DNA of 64,000 bases from Clostridia bacterium (GTDB lineage Bacteria > Bacillota > Clostridia > Christensenellales > CAG-1252): assembly GCA_017394805.1 (NCBI GenBank), contig JAFPXC010000033.1:1-64000 (forward strand), given 5' to 3'. Under the pieces are notes generated by a model, which saw only the letters and a program-made list of their open reading frames with translations, did not search any database and had not been told where the DNA came from. The position numbers and the translations under genes are program-made. This document shows positions 1 to 7,666 of this stretch, one piece after another. Each line of letters opens with the position of its first letter. Within the stretch, counting starts at the first letter, position 1.

Positions 1-11
1 CGTCTCCCGCT
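1..11 (+). tRNA. 3' end of an upstream tRNA-Gly, cut by the window edge
   Basis: The first bases read CGT, then CTCCCGC and T, which is the end of the T-stem, the 3' acceptor strand and the discriminator of the same tRNA-Gly seen at 38 and 167. The next bases are CGA rather than CCA, so this copy does not encode the CCA tail, like the copy at 38. The bulk of the gene lies outside the window. Confidence 0.5.
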
Positions 12-37
12 CGAGTACAAAACAGAAAACACTCCAT

Positions 38-140
38 GCGGGAGTGGCTCAGTGGTAGAGCGTTGCCTTGCCAAGGCAAATGTCGCGGGTTCGTTGCGGA
101 AGCACGCCGAGCCAAAGCGATGGCCATCCCGTCTCCCGCT
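38..140 (+). pseudogene. tRNA-Gly(GCC) interrupted by 31 extra nt in the T-loop
   Basis: Acceptor strands GCGGGAG (38-44) and CTCCCGC (133-139), the D-arm, and an anticodon arm with GCC are all present. The T-stem strands GCGGG (85-89) and CCCGT (128-132) also pair. The T-loop, however, is 38 nt (90-127) instead of 7: it starts TTCG, then runs into a GC-rich insert with no resemblance to a T-loop end. No CCA is encoded; the sequence after the discriminator is CGA. It is probably non-functional, a recombination or assembly product, or much less likely an unusual processed tRNA. Bacterial tRNA introns of known type sit in the anticodon loop, not here. Confidence 0.65.
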
Positions 141-166
141 CGAGTACAAAACAGAAAACACTCCAT

Positions 167-241
167 GCGGGAGTGGCTCAGTGGTAGAGCGTTGCCTTGC
201 CAAGGCAAATGTCGCGGGTCCGAATCCCGTCTCCCGCTCCA
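167..241 (+). tRNA. tRNA-Gly(GCC)
   Basis: A complete cloverleaf can be drawn: acceptor GCGGGAG/CTCCCGC, D-arm, anticodon arm with GCC, T-stem GCGGG/CCCGT, discriminator T and an encoded CCA (239-241). The T-loop (219-225) reads TCCGAAT instead of the canonical TTCGAAT, so position 55, nearly always U (pseudouridine), is C. Confidence 0.9.
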
Positions 242-246
242 AATAT

Positions 247-322
247 GCACCATTAGCTCAGCTGGTAGAGCAACTGACTCTTAATCAGTGGGTCCCGGGT
301 TCGAATCCCTGATGGTGCACCA
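247..322 (+). tRNA. tRNA-Lys(CTT)
   Basis: Acceptor GCACCAT (247-253) pairs with ATGGTGC (312-318). The anticodon stem ACTGA/TCAGT closes the loop CTCTTAA, giving anticodon CTT. The T-loop TTCGAAT is canonical and CCA is encoded at 320-322. It lies 5 bp after tRNA-Gly, so the two are probably one transcript. Confidence 0.97.
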
Positions 323-327
323 AATCG

Positions 328-352
328 GGCAAGCATTGTGCTTGCCTTTTTT
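328..352 (+). terminator. terminator of the tRNA-Gly/tRNA-Lys transcript
   Basis: GGCAAGC (328-334) and GCTTGCC (340-346) form a 7-bp stem with a 5-nt loop, followed by six T residues. Confidence 0.9.
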
Positions 353-511
353 GTTGCCCCACAGGGATTCTCGCCCTCCGCCGGACGGTATCCCGCCACT
401 TCCTACCCTCAATCGCCGTCTATCATTCCCGCAAACCGCACTCTACGCACCGATCCGCATTCATTTCTCCCCCTATTCTCCCGCCAAACGTTCGAATATT
501 CGTTTGGTATG

Positions 512-536
512 TGCTATAATATATACGAATAAGGAG
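512..536 (+). promoter_or_regulatory. extended -10 promoter and RBS of the P-loop kinase gene
   Basis: TATAAT (515-520) is preceded by TG one base upstream, an extended -10. No good -35 is visible at the right distance. AAGGAG (531-536) lies 7 nt before the ATG at 544. I see no gene in the rest of 353-543. Confidence 0.7.
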
Positions 537-543
537 AAACTGA

Positions 544-1092
544 ATGAAACTCGTATTTATTTTCGGCAGCGGTGCGGTCGGCAAAATGACCGTAGGCCAA
601 GAATTGACCAAAATCACGGATTTGCGCCTCTTTCACAATCACATGACCATAGAGCCGGTTCTCGAAATCTTCGGCTATTACGACGGGCAAGCCGTAGACG
701 AGTTGCGCGAGGTTATATTCAAAAACTTTGCGGCCTCTCAAAACTACGGAATGATTTTTACCTATATGTGGGCGTTTGATCATTCGTCCGATTGGGATTA
801 TATCGAACACGTAAAGGACATCTTCAACCCATACGGTACGCAGTTCTACTATGTAGAGCTGATTGCCACAAAAGAGGTGCGTATGTTACGAAACGTAACC
901 GAAAATCGGATCAAAAACAAACCGTCAAAGGCCGATATAGAGCGCTCTATGGAGCGCTTGCAGCACGAGGAAAACTATCGCCTCATCAGCAAAGATGGAG
1001 AGATCCCCTTTGACAATTATATGCGTATCGACAACACAGACCTCTCGGCAAGCGACGTTGCCTTGATGATAAAACAAAGATTTGACTTATAG
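544..1092 (+). CDS. P-loop NTPase / small-molecule kinase-like protein
   Basis: A 182-residue protein whose N-terminus carries a Walker A loop, GSGAVGKMT, followed by LFHNHMTIEPV. This pattern belongs to a family of short AAA/kinase-like P-loop proteins common in Firmicutes and usually annotated only as AAA family ATPase. Length and single-domain layout suggest phosphoryl transfer to a small substrate, which is an inference; the substrate is unknown. It is monocistronic, with its own extended -10 promoter and a well-placed AAGGAG that fixes the start. The downstream neighbour rny is convergent. Confidence 0.8.
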   Translation: MKLVFIFGSGAVGKMTVGQELTKITDLRLFHNHMTIEPVLEIFGYYDGQAVDELREVIFKNFAASQNYGMIFTYMWAFDHSSDWDYIEHVKDIFNPYGTQFYYVELIATKEVRMLRNVTENRIKNKPSKADIERSMERLQHEENYRLISKDGEIPFDNYMRIDNTDLSASDVALMIKQRFDL

Positions 1093-1205
1093 ATAAGACC
1101 GCCGACGAATGCAAGTGAAGCACGGTTCGTATAGAACCCCTCGCCGCCATTTCGGCCTACCCCCTACGTCAATCGTCGCAAACCGTCGAACCTGATTTTC
1201 ACATA

Positions 1206-1243
1206 AAAAAAAAGAGACTGCCTCTTGGCAATCTCTTTTTTTG
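1206..1243 (-). terminator. rny terminator, possibly bidirectional
   Basis: An AGAGA-C-TGCC / GGCA-A-TCTCT stem (1213-1236) with a 4-nt loop is flanked by A and T runs on both sides, so it can end rny on the minus strand and the kinase gene on the plus strand. Confidence 0.85.
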
Positions 1244-1254
1244 ATTTGATGGTG

Positions 1255-2856
1255 TTATTTGGCGTACTCGACGCTGCGCAACTCTCGAATGACGCAAACC
1301 TTGATTTGGCCGGGATATTCCAATTCGATTTCCAATTTCTTGGCGATTTCCTTAGCCATAAAGTAGGTTTTTTCATCGTTGACTTGCTCGGGCTTGACCA
1401 TAACGCGGATCTCTCTGCCGGCTTGAATCGCATAACTCTGCTCTACACCGTCAAAGGAATTGGCGATATGCTCGATGCTTTCCAGTCTCTTGACGTAACT
1501 CTCCAACGACGCACGTCTCGCACCCGGACGGGCGCTCGAAATGGCGTCGGCGATTTGCACAATCATGGCCTCCAACGTCTTGGGTTCCACGTCGCCGTGG
1601 TGCGCTTCAATAGCGTGTACGACGGCGGGGCTTTCCTTGAACTTCTTGGTCAATTCCACGCCAAGCGCGACGTGCGTACCCTCGACCTCGTGGTCGATGG
1701 CCTTACCTATATCATGCAACAAACCCGCACGTTTGGCGATCTTGATATCCGCGCCCAATTCCGCGGCCAACACGCCCGAAAGGTAGCAGACTTCCAACGA
1801 GTGCTGCAACACGTTTTGACCGTAACTGGTACGGAACTTCAGCCGTCCCAGCAGTTTGATCAACTCGGGGTGCAAATTATATACGCCCGAATCGTAAGTA
1901 GCCTGTTCGCCCGCTTCTTTCATTTGATTTTCGATCTCATTACGGGATTTGTCCACCACTTCCTCTATACGGGCGGGGTGTATTCTGCCGTCTGCGACCA
2001 GTTTTTCCAAACTGACGCGGGCAATCTCACGTCTCACGGGATCGAATCCGGACAACGTCACTACGTCGGGGGTGTCGTCGATGATGATATCCACACCGGT
2101 CGCATTCTCCAATGCACGGATATTACGACCTACTCTACCGATGATACGGCCTTTCATCTCTTCGTTGGGCAGGGCCACGACCGACACGGCCATTTCGCTC
2201 GCGTGATCGGTGGCGCAACGCTGTATCGCCAACGTGATGATTTCTTTGGCCTTCTTTTCGGCTTCTTCTTTGGCCTGTGCTTCGATGGCCTTGCACTCGT
2301 TCAGCGCGTCGCGTTTGGCTTCTTCCACCATACCGGCGACCAACTCCGCTTTGGCTTCGTCTTTGGTCATACCGGCCACGCGTTCCAATTCGCTTTCGAT
2401 TTGACCTTCACGCACGTCCAACTGCTCCCGTTTGGTCTCCAAGTTACGCTCGGTTTCGGCGAGCTTGGCGCGCGTATTGTCCAATTCCTGCGCTTTTTTG
2501 TCCAACACTTCCTCTTTTTTGTTGAGTTGGTCGTCTCTGGCGGCCAATCTCTGTTCGGTGCGTTGGTTCTCTTGGCGAGCGGCGCGGCTTTCCTTTTCGA
2601 TTTCCGCGCGGAGCCTGTGTTGCTCTTCTTTTGCCTCGAGTAGCGCTTCTTTACGAAGCGTTTTTGCTTCAACTTTGCCTTCTTCGACTATTCGTTCGGC
2701 TTCCGCTTTGGCGCTTTTGAATTTCTTACCTACAAACATTTTGTATCCGAAAAATCCGCCTACCACACCCACTGCCGCCGTTGCGATGGCAATAAGCGCG
2801 ATACCCCAACCGGGGACGGAAGACAACAGCATAGTCGCAACCATACTGATAATCAT
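1255..2856 (-). CDS. rny: ribonuclease Y
   Basis: RNase Y is the membrane-anchored endoribonuclease that starts decay of many mRNAs in Firmicutes. The 533-residue protein shows the family order: an N-terminal transmembrane segment ([19 protein letters not shown]), a long Lys/Glu/Arg-rich coiled coil, a KH RNA-binding domain ([15 protein letters not shown]), and an HD phosphohydrolase domain with the metal-binding HDIGK. I start at the ATG at 2856 because AGGAGG sits 6 nt upstream; an in-frame ATG 21 bp further upstream lacks that. Length is close to the usual 520 residues. It has its own strong promoter and a terminator and is monocistronic. Confidence 0.97.
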   Translation of the reverse strand: MIISMVATMLLSSVPGWGIALIAIATAAVGVVGGFFGYKMFVGKKFKSAKAEAERIVEEGKVEAKTLRKEALLEAKEEQHRLRAEIEKESRAARQENQRTEQRLAARDDQLNKKEEVLDKKAQELDNTRAKLAETERNLETKREQLDVREGQIESELERVAGMTKDEAKAELVAGMVEEAKRDALNECKAIEAQAKEEAEKKAKEIITLAIQRCATDHASEMAVSVVALPNEEMKGRIIGRVGRNIRALENATGVDIIIDDTPDVVTLSGFDPVRREIARVSLEKLVADGRIHPARIEEVVDKSRNEIENQMKEAGEQATYDSGVYNLHPELIKLLGRLKFRTSYGQNVLQHSLEVCYLSGVLAAELGADIKIAKRAGLLHDIGKAIDHEVEGTHVALGVELTKKFKESPAVVHAIEAHHGDVEPKTLEAMIVQIADAISSARPGARRASLESYVKRLESIEHIANSFDGVEQSYAIQAGREIRVMVKPEQVNDEKTYFMAKEIAKKLEIELEYPGQIKVCVIRELRSVEYAK

Positions 2857-2925
2857 GTTCAACCTCCTAATATTCAAATTTCAAGTAACAATATACTGCG
2901 AAAGCAGAAATTATAAACTGTTTCG

Positions 2926-2955
2926 ATTATACTCTACTTCAACTATTATTGTCAA
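2926..2955 (-). promoter_or_regulatory. rny promoter
   Basis: On the minus strand, TTGACA (2955-2950) and TATAAT (2931-2926) are separated by 18 bp, near-perfect vegetative sigma-A elements. Transcription would start about 60 nt before the rny ATG. The rest of 2956-3061 shows no gene. Confidence 0.85.
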
Positions 2956-3061
2956 TATTATTTAGTTAAAACGCGGAATATTTTGTCATAAGTTAATCAA
3001 TCCGCTCCTCGAAGCCATCGAAAAACGCCTTTGACAAAACCCCTCGGCGCGACCGTTGCCG

Positions 3062-3685
3062 CTACACGCGTGAGAAGAAGGACACAACTTTGCCCAATAT
3101 GCGCGCGTTCTCCAACTCGTCGTCCACGTACACCAACGGGGCGTGCGCGGGGTTTTCGGGCATCAACACCAACTTGTTCTGCTTGTCATAATAGTACACG
3201 CGTTTGATGGTGGCGGCTTCGCCGATGGCCACCACGGCTATCTCGCCGTTATTGACCATCTCCTGCTTGTGCACGAACACCAAATCCCCGTCGAAAATGC
3301 GGGCGTTGATCATGCTGTCGCCTTCCGCCACCACGCAAAAGTCGGCGTTAGTCTCCATGCTTTGCAGGATATAATTCTCGTAACTGTCCTCGGCGTAGAT
3401 GGGTGCGCCGCACGCCACGGACGCCAACACGGGCAGACGTTTATAGGGCAACCCGTCCTGAATGATGGCTTGCACGCCCGTATCCCTGTCGCTTTCTTTC
3501 CCGAGCAAATAGTCCACGGTCACGTCGTACAAGGCGGCGAGTGCCAAAAGGTCTTGCGCTTTCGGCTCGGTGGTATTGTTTTCCCACTTGGCGACGGCCT
3601 GTTGGGACACGCCCAATTTCTCGCCGACTTCGGCTTGCGTCAAGCGATTTTTCTTGCGTTCTCTTTTCAAAATGCTTCCGTTCAT
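3062..3685 (-). CDS. XRE-family repressor with S24 (LexA/CI/UmuD-type) self-cleavage domain
   Basis: A 207-residue two-domain regulator. Residues 5-60 are an XRE helix-turn-helix (RLTQAEVGEKLGVSQQAVAKW). Residues 83-207 are an S24 peptidase domain with a candidate autocleavage bond Cys92-Gly93 (the same dipeptide as in UmuD), nucleophile Ser124 in EGDSM and general base Lys161 in ATIKRV. In the family, RecA filaments trigger cleavage and inactivate the repressor. The DNA-binding domain is XRE and not the winged helix of LexA, so it is a phage-CI-like or stress repressor rather than LexA itself. I chose the ATG at 3685 because GAGGTG lies just upstream. Two matching dyad sites (3705-3723 and 3758-3776) upstream suggest autoregulation. 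Confidence 0.92.
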   Translation of the reverse strand: MNGSILKRERKKNRLTQAEVGEKLGVSQQAVAKWENNTTEPKAQDLLALAALYDVTVDYLLGKESDRDTGVQAIIQDGLPYKRLPVLASVACGAPIYAEDSYENYILQSMETNADFCVVAEGDSMINARIFDGDLVFVHKQEMVNNGEIAVVAIGEAATIKRVYYYDKQNKLVLMPENPAHAPLVYVDDELENARILGKVVSFFSRV

Positions 3686-3698
3686 AACACACCTCGCT

Positions 3699-3730
3699 AT
3701 TATAATACAATAAATATTTGTATTTTGCAA
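3699..3730 (-). promoter_or_regulatory. repressor gene promoter with built-in operator
   Basis: A minus-strand TATAAT lies at 3704-3699 and a TTGCAA -35-like hexamer at 3730-3725, with a long 20-bp spacer. The spacer contains a perfect dyad, ATACAA-N7-TTGTAT (3705-3723). Binding there would block RNA polymerase, as expected for negative autoregulation. Confidence 0.6.
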
Positions 3731-3757
3731 GAGGTTTTATCATATTTTTTCTCTAAT

Positions 3758-3776
3758 TTACAACTTTTTATTGTAT
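3758..3776. promoter_or_regulatory. second copy of the putative repressor operator
   Basis: TTACAA-N7-TTGTAT has the same half-sites and the same 7-bp spacer as the site at 3705-3723. The centres are 53 bp apart, about five helical turns, which would allow co-operative binding by two dimers on one DNA face. Confidence 0.55.
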
Positions 3777-3841
3777 TTTTAGACAAAAACAGAGAGATGG
3801 ACGCTTTTCCCCCGACGAAACGCCGCCCGACGGAAGCCGAC

Positions 3842-3873
3842 AAAAAAGCGGGTCGCTCTTTCGAGCGCCCCGC
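3842..3873 (-). terminator. spoIVA terminator
   Basis: GCGGG-T-CGCTC (3848-3858) pairs with GAGCG-C-CCCGC (3863-3873) around a 4-nt loop, with a six-T run on the minus strand. It starts 13 bp after the spoIVA stop codon. Confidence 0.9.
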
Positions 3874-3886
3874 CGTCTATTTGCGC

Positions 3887-5359
3887 TTACAGCAATATGC
3901 AAATCATTCCGCCTTTGCCTTCGTTGACGATACGCCCCAACGTCTTGCGCATCTTGTTGGGCGCGTCCTTGGGCATGGCGTTCAACTTGTTGTTCAACCC
4001 CTCGTTGACCAGGCTCGACAGGGATTTCCCAAACATATTCGTTTGCCAAATACCCTTGGGATTCGTCTCGAATTCGCTCAGGAGATACTTCACCAACTCC
4101 TCGCTCTGCTGCTCGCTGCCCACCACGGGATTGACCTCGGTCTCCACGTCCACCTTCATAATATGCAGGCTGGGAGCCGACGCTTTCAGGCGCACGCCGA
4201 AGCGCCCTGCCTGTTTCATGATCTCGGGCTCGGCCAATTCCATCTCGTCCTCGGTGGGTTCGACCAACCCGTAGCCGCATTCCTCCACCTGTTCGAGCGC
4301 CTTTTTGAGACGCGCCACCTGTTTGGCGTCGCGCGAGAGGGCGTTGACATAGGACAGCAAATCGAATTCGCCCGATATCTCTCGGCTGCAGCAATCGCCC
4401 AGCGTGTGGTAAAACAGTTGCGGTTGCATCTTGTATTCCAGCCGTACCGTACCCGTGCCGAGGTCGCAACCGATCGTGCAATCCTCCACTTCCTCCCCCA
4501 CGATGAGGGGCGCTATCCGCATGGCGTCGCGCATTTTGACCACTTCCGCGGTCGCCTCGGCCAAGCGAATGAACTGTGCCGAGACCAGCGGGTGATCGGC
4601 GTCCAACGCCGCCATCCAATCGGGCAACAAGGCGTCCACGCGCTTGACGGGGAACTCCATAAGCACCGCGGACATGATTTCGTCCACGTTTTTTTCGCTC
4701 ATATTGAGCACGTCCACGGCCAATACGGGCACGCCGTATCGTTCGGCCAGCGCGTCGCGCAATTTCAAGGTATCCGCCGCATTGGGCGTCTTGGTGTTCA
4801 GCACCACGGCGAAAGGCTTGCCTTCCTTTTGCAACTCGTCCACCACTCTGCCCTCGGCGCCGAGGTAGGCGGGGCGAGGCAAATCAGTGATATCCCCGTC
4901 CGAGGTCACGACCAACCCGATGGTGCTATGGTCGCGTATCACCTTGCGCGTACCCAACTCGGCCGCTTCGGAGAAGGTCATCTCCTCGGCCTGCCACGGC
5001 GTTTTGACCATACGCGCCTTCCCGTCCTCGGTAGCGCCCATCGCGCCGTCGATCATATACCCCACGCAGTCTATCAAGCGCACCTTGGCCGTCAGCACTT
5101 CGCCGAACGCCACGTCCACGCCTTTCGCGGGCACGAATTTGGGTTGCGTCGTCATAACGGTTTTGCCGTCCGCCGACTGAGGCAATTCGTCAAGGGCGCG
5201 TTTGCGCTCGTTTTCGTCCTCGATACGAGGCATAACCGCCAATTCCATAAAGTTTTTGATAAACGTGGACTTACCCGTCCGCACCGGGCCGACCACGCCG
5301 ATGTAAATTTCACCGTTCGTACGCATGGCAATATCGTTATACAAATTATTCGTGTCCAT
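3887..5359 (-). CDS. spoIVA: stage IV sporulation protein A, spore-coat morphogenetic ATPase
   Basis: SpoIVA polymerises with ATP hydrolysis on the forespore surface and forms the basement layer of the spore coat; SpoVM recruits it to the membrane. The 490-residue protein matches the usual length (492 in B. subtilis). It has the Walker A GPVRTGKST (24-32, Lys30 at the same number as in B. subtilis), a long middle domain, and the family's conserved C-terminus ending GGMICILL. AGGGAGG precedes the ATG. It is followed by its own terminator and is monocistronic. Its presence with spoVM at 39960 indicates an endospore former. Confidence 0.98.
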   Translation of the reverse strand: MDTNNLYNDIAMRTNGEIYIGVVGPVRTGKSTFIKNFMELAVMPRIEDENERKRALDELPQSADGKTVMTTQPKFVPAKGVDVAFGEVLTAKVRLIDCVGYMIDGAMGATEDGKARMVKTPWQAEEMTFSEAAELGTRKVIRDHSTIGLVVTSDGDITDLPRPAYLGAEGRVVDELQKEGKPFAVVLNTKTPNAADTLKLRDALAERYGVPVLAVDVLNMSEKNVDEIMSAVLMEFPVKRVDALLPDWMAALDADHPLVSAQFIRLAEATAEVVKMRDAMRIAPLIVGEEVEDCTIGCDLGTGTVRLEYKMQPQLFYHTLGDCCSREISGEFDLLSYVNALSRDAKQVARLKKALEQVEECGYGLVEPTEDEMELAEPEIMKQAGRFGVRLKASAPSLHIMKVDVETEVNPVVGSEQQSEELVKYLLSEFETNPKGIWQTNMFGKSLSSLVNEGLNNKLNAMPKDAPNKMRKTLGRIVNEGKGGMICILL

Positions 5360-5382
5360 TTTGTCCTCCCTAACTTTGCTAC

Positions 5383-5390
5383 AATGTATG
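5383..5390 (-). promoter_or_regulatory. possible sigma-E -10 element of spoIVA
   Basis: CATACATT on the minus strand, 24-31 bp before the spoIVA start, resembles the mother-cell sigma-E -10 consensus (CATACA-T). The -35 region is not a clear match. spoIVA is sigma-E dependent in B. subtilis; its use here is inferred. Confidence 0.35.
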
Positions 5391-5424
5391 ACGAAACGCC
5401 TTGCGTTAGAACGCCCCGCGGCAC

Positions 5425-5454
5425 AAAAAAAAAGCGTCGGAAATTACCCGACGC
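5425..5454 (-). terminator. terminator of the pdxK operon
   Basis: GCGTCGG (5434-5440) pairs with CCGACGC (5448-5454), with a 7-nt loop and a run of nine T residues on the minus strand. Confidence 0.92.
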
Positions 5455-5481
5455 CTTTTACGCGCGCATATGCGCACGAAC

Positions 5482-6300
5482 TTATAGAATACCCTTTCGC
5501 AAAGCCAACAGCCGCTCGCCCCCGATATACATACCGTATTCGGGTTTTTCGGGCAATTCTTTCATCAAGTCGGCGATCCATTCTCCCGCATAGCGCACGG
5601 CCTCGGCAAGTCCTTTGCCGTACAGCACGCGCGTCAGCACGATATTGGAAAACATATCGCCCGTACCGCACACGCCCTGATGGTGGAAAGGATGCGTAAA
5701 CACGTCGATTTGTCCGTCGTCGTACACGAAGTTGGCCACCTCGTCGCCGTTGCGGATACCCGTCACCACCACGCGCTTGACGCCCAACGCCATTGCGTGA
5801 CCTTGCAAAAACGCGATTTTCTCCGCATACTCCACGCCGTCCAACTTGGCGTAATCCGCGCCCGTCAACGCGCAAAACTCGGTGAAATTGGGGCAGGTCA
5901 AGTCGGCCAAGCGCACCAACCGCAAGGACGCTTCGACGTGTTCGGCCGAAGCGAACAATCGGCCGTCGTCCCCCATCACGGGATCCACCATGACAAAAGC
6001 GCCCGCCTTTTTCAAACGCTCCACCGCGGGCAAAACGGCTTCGACGCCCTTATCGTCGGCGAAACAGCCCGTCAGCACGGCGTCGGGCGCAAAGTCCAAA
6101 GTCGCCCAATGCGCCGCCACTTTGGGCAAAAACTCGCTAAGTGACGCAAATTGAACGCCCGCTACGCGGGTAGAAGAAGAAAACACCGCGGTCGGGACAG
6201 GATACGCTTTGCAATCGCACACCGAAAGGATGGGCATAGCCACTCCCAAGGTGCACGCGGCAATACCTGCGATATCGTTAAACACTACGACCTGTTTCAT
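5482..6300 (-). CDS. pdxK: pyridoxal/pyridoxamine kinase (PfkB/ribokinase-like superfamily)
   Basis: Phosphorylates the B6 vitamers at the 5'-hydroxyl, part of the salvage route to pyridoxal phosphate. The 272-residue protein has the DPVMGDDGRLF motif characteristic of pyridoxal kinases and a C-terminal GVCGTGDMFS carrying the catalytic Asp and anion-hole glycines. A ThiD-type hydroxymethylpyrimidine kinase is the closest alternative, but the DPVMGD block favours pdxK/pdxY. GGAGG stands 8 nt before the ATG. It lies 12 bp behind a PLP-dependent aminotransferase in the same operon, so one gene helps supply the cofactor the other needs. Confidence 0.85.
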   Translation of the reverse strand: MKQVVVFNDIAGIAACTLGVAMPILSVCDCKAYPVPTAVFSSSTRVAGVQFASLSEFLPKVAAHWATLDFAPDAVLTGCFADDKGVEAVLPAVERLKKAGAFVMVDPVMGDDGRLFASAEHVEASLRLVRLADLTCPNFTEFCALTGADYAKLDGVEYAEKIAFLQGHAMALGVKRVVVTGIRNGDEVANFVYDDGQIDVFTHPFHHQGVCGTGDMFSNIVLTRVLYGKGLAEAVRYAGEWIADLMKELPEKPEYGMYIGGERLLALRKGIL

Positions 6301-6312
6301 ACCGAACTCCTC

Positions 6313-7578
6313 CTATTTTTTGCACAACTCCTCCAGAGTCGCGTATTCCAAACTTGTCACCAACACCTTAGCGCAAAGGTCCAGTTCTTCCATCGGCGCG
6401 TAACTCGGCGCCACGCGGATAGTGCTGTCCATATCGTCGCGGTGCAACGGATGCGCACAACCCGCCTCGGTCAATTTCAAGCCCGCCTTGCGGCACAATT
6501 CGATGACGCGGTGCGCCACTTTGGGCAAGGTGGTGATGGTGATAAAATAGCCGCCCTTCGGCTCCGTCCACTTGACGGCTTTGCAGCCGTCAAACGTCTC
6601 TCGCAACGCCGCGATGATCACCTCGAACTTGGGGCGCAGGATAGCGGCGTGCTTTTCCATATGTACGCGCAGATTCTCGGCGGATTGCAAGAACTGTGCG
6701 TGCGCGTACTGGTTGATTTTGTCATAATTGATGGTCTGCGCAGACAGCATCTTGTGCATAGACACGAAGTTTTTGTCCGAACACACCAACGCGCTGATGC
6801 CACCCGAAGCGAAGGTGATTTTGGACGTGGAAACGAACATATAGAACCTATCTATGTTGGGATTCTCCTCGCAAAACACGTTTTTGAGTTTGGGCGCGTC
6901 GGGATACAGGTCGTGCGCGAAATAGGCGTTGTCCCAAAAGATGCGGAAGTCGGTGGCGGCGGTGCGCATATTCATCAAGCGCGTCACCACCTCGTCCGAG
7001 TAGACGATACCCGTGGGATTGCTGAACCGAGGCACGCAGAACATACCCTTGATATTCTGGTCGCCCGCGACCAACTCCTCCACGAGGTCCATATCCGGCC
7101 CGTTCTCGTCCAACGGCACCGAAATCATCTGTATACCGAATTGTTCCAGCAAGGTGAAGTGGCGGTCGTAGCCGGGCACGGGGCAAATGAACTTGACCTC
7201 GGACAGCTTGCACCAAGGCGTCGAGCCGCACACGCCGAAGCAATAAGCGCGCGACAGCACGTCGTACATCAGGTTGAGGCTGTTGCTACCGCCGACCATC
7301 ACGTTTTCCTTGTTGACCGACAGGATATCGGCCAGCACTTCGCGCAACTCGGGCACGCCGTCCAAATAGCCGTAGTTGCGGTAATCCGCGCCCTTGGGCG
7401 ATTTGAAAGTGGAATTGCAAATATTGAGAAGGGGCATAGACAGGTCCAACTGCTCGGGAGAGGGTTTTCCTCTCGACAAATCGAGATTCAATTTCTCTTT
7501 TACCAACAGATTATGCCTTTTCCTAGCGTTTGCCAAACTGCTTTGCAATGCCTCGCGGCTCATCGTCGAATAGTCCAT
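6313..7578 (-). CDS. PLP-dependent aminotransferase, aspartate aminotransferase type
   Basis: A fold-type I aminotransferase of 421 residues. Visible features are the N-terminal LSRGKPSPEQLDLS, a central RFSNPTGIVYSDE, the cofactor-lysine motif STSKITFASGG (Schiff-base Lys), and a C-terminal substrate-binding IRVAPSYA. This set fits the subgroup of aspartate aminotransferases described from actinobacteria and clostridia rather than the AspC type. The likely reaction is aspartate + 2-oxoglutarate to oxaloacetate + glutamate; specificity is inferred. GGAGG precedes the ATG and it is first gene of the operon with pdxK. Confidence 0.88.
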   Translation of the reverse strand: MDYSTMSREALQSSLANARKRHNLLVKEKLNLDLSRGKPSPEQLDLSMPLLNICNSTFKSPKGADYRNYGYLDGVPELREVLADILSVNKENVMVGGSNSLNLMYDVLSRAYCFGVCGSTPWCKLSEVKFICPVPGYDRHFTLLEQFGIQMISVPLDENGPDMDLVEELVAGDQNIKGMFCVPRFSNPTGIVYSDEVVTRLMNMRTAATDFRIFWDNAYFAHDLYPDAPKLKNVFCEENPNIDRFYMFVSTSKITFASGGISALVCSDKNFVSMHKMLSAQTINYDKINQYAHAQFLQSAENLRVHMEKHAAILRPKFEVIIAALRETFDGCKAVKWTEPKGGYFITITTLPKVAHRVIELCRKAGLKLTEAGCAHPLHRDDMDSTIRVAPSYAPMEELDLCAKVLVTSLEYATLEELCKK

Positions 7579-7602
7579 TATATTCCTCCGTTGTATATAG
7601 TC

Positions 7603-7632
7603 ATTGTATAACTTTCACGCGACGAGTGTCAA
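7603..7632 (-). promoter_or_regulatory. promoter of the aminotransferase-pdxK operon
   Basis: Minus-strand TTGACA (7632-7627), an 18-bp spacer and TACAAT (7608-7603). Confidence 0.8.
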
Positions 7633-7666
7633 ACGAATGACCGACTTCGCGCATATTTCGCACAAT

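Larger units (their letters stand above)
1..219 (+). repeat. tandem repeat unit of 129 bp carrying tRNA-Gly(GCC)
   Basis: Bases 1-90 and 130-219 are identical over 90 bp: the end of one tRNA-Gly, a 26-bp spacer, and the next tRNA-Gly up to the first base of its T-loop. Identity stops exactly inside the T-loop. Because the first copy starts with a tRNA 3' end, at least one more unit lies upstream. Either the locus amplified its tRNA genes in tandem, or an assembler joined near-identical copies. Confidence 0.85.

Noticed and set aside
3062-3685. Call as lexA
   Set aside because: The DNA-binding domain is XRE-type, not the LexA winged helix, and no LexA-like box is seen upstream.
3143-5593. An 816-codon plus-strand frame across the repressor gene and spoIVA
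   Set aside because: Shadow of two genes in the opposite strand; it also crosses their promoter, operators and terminator.
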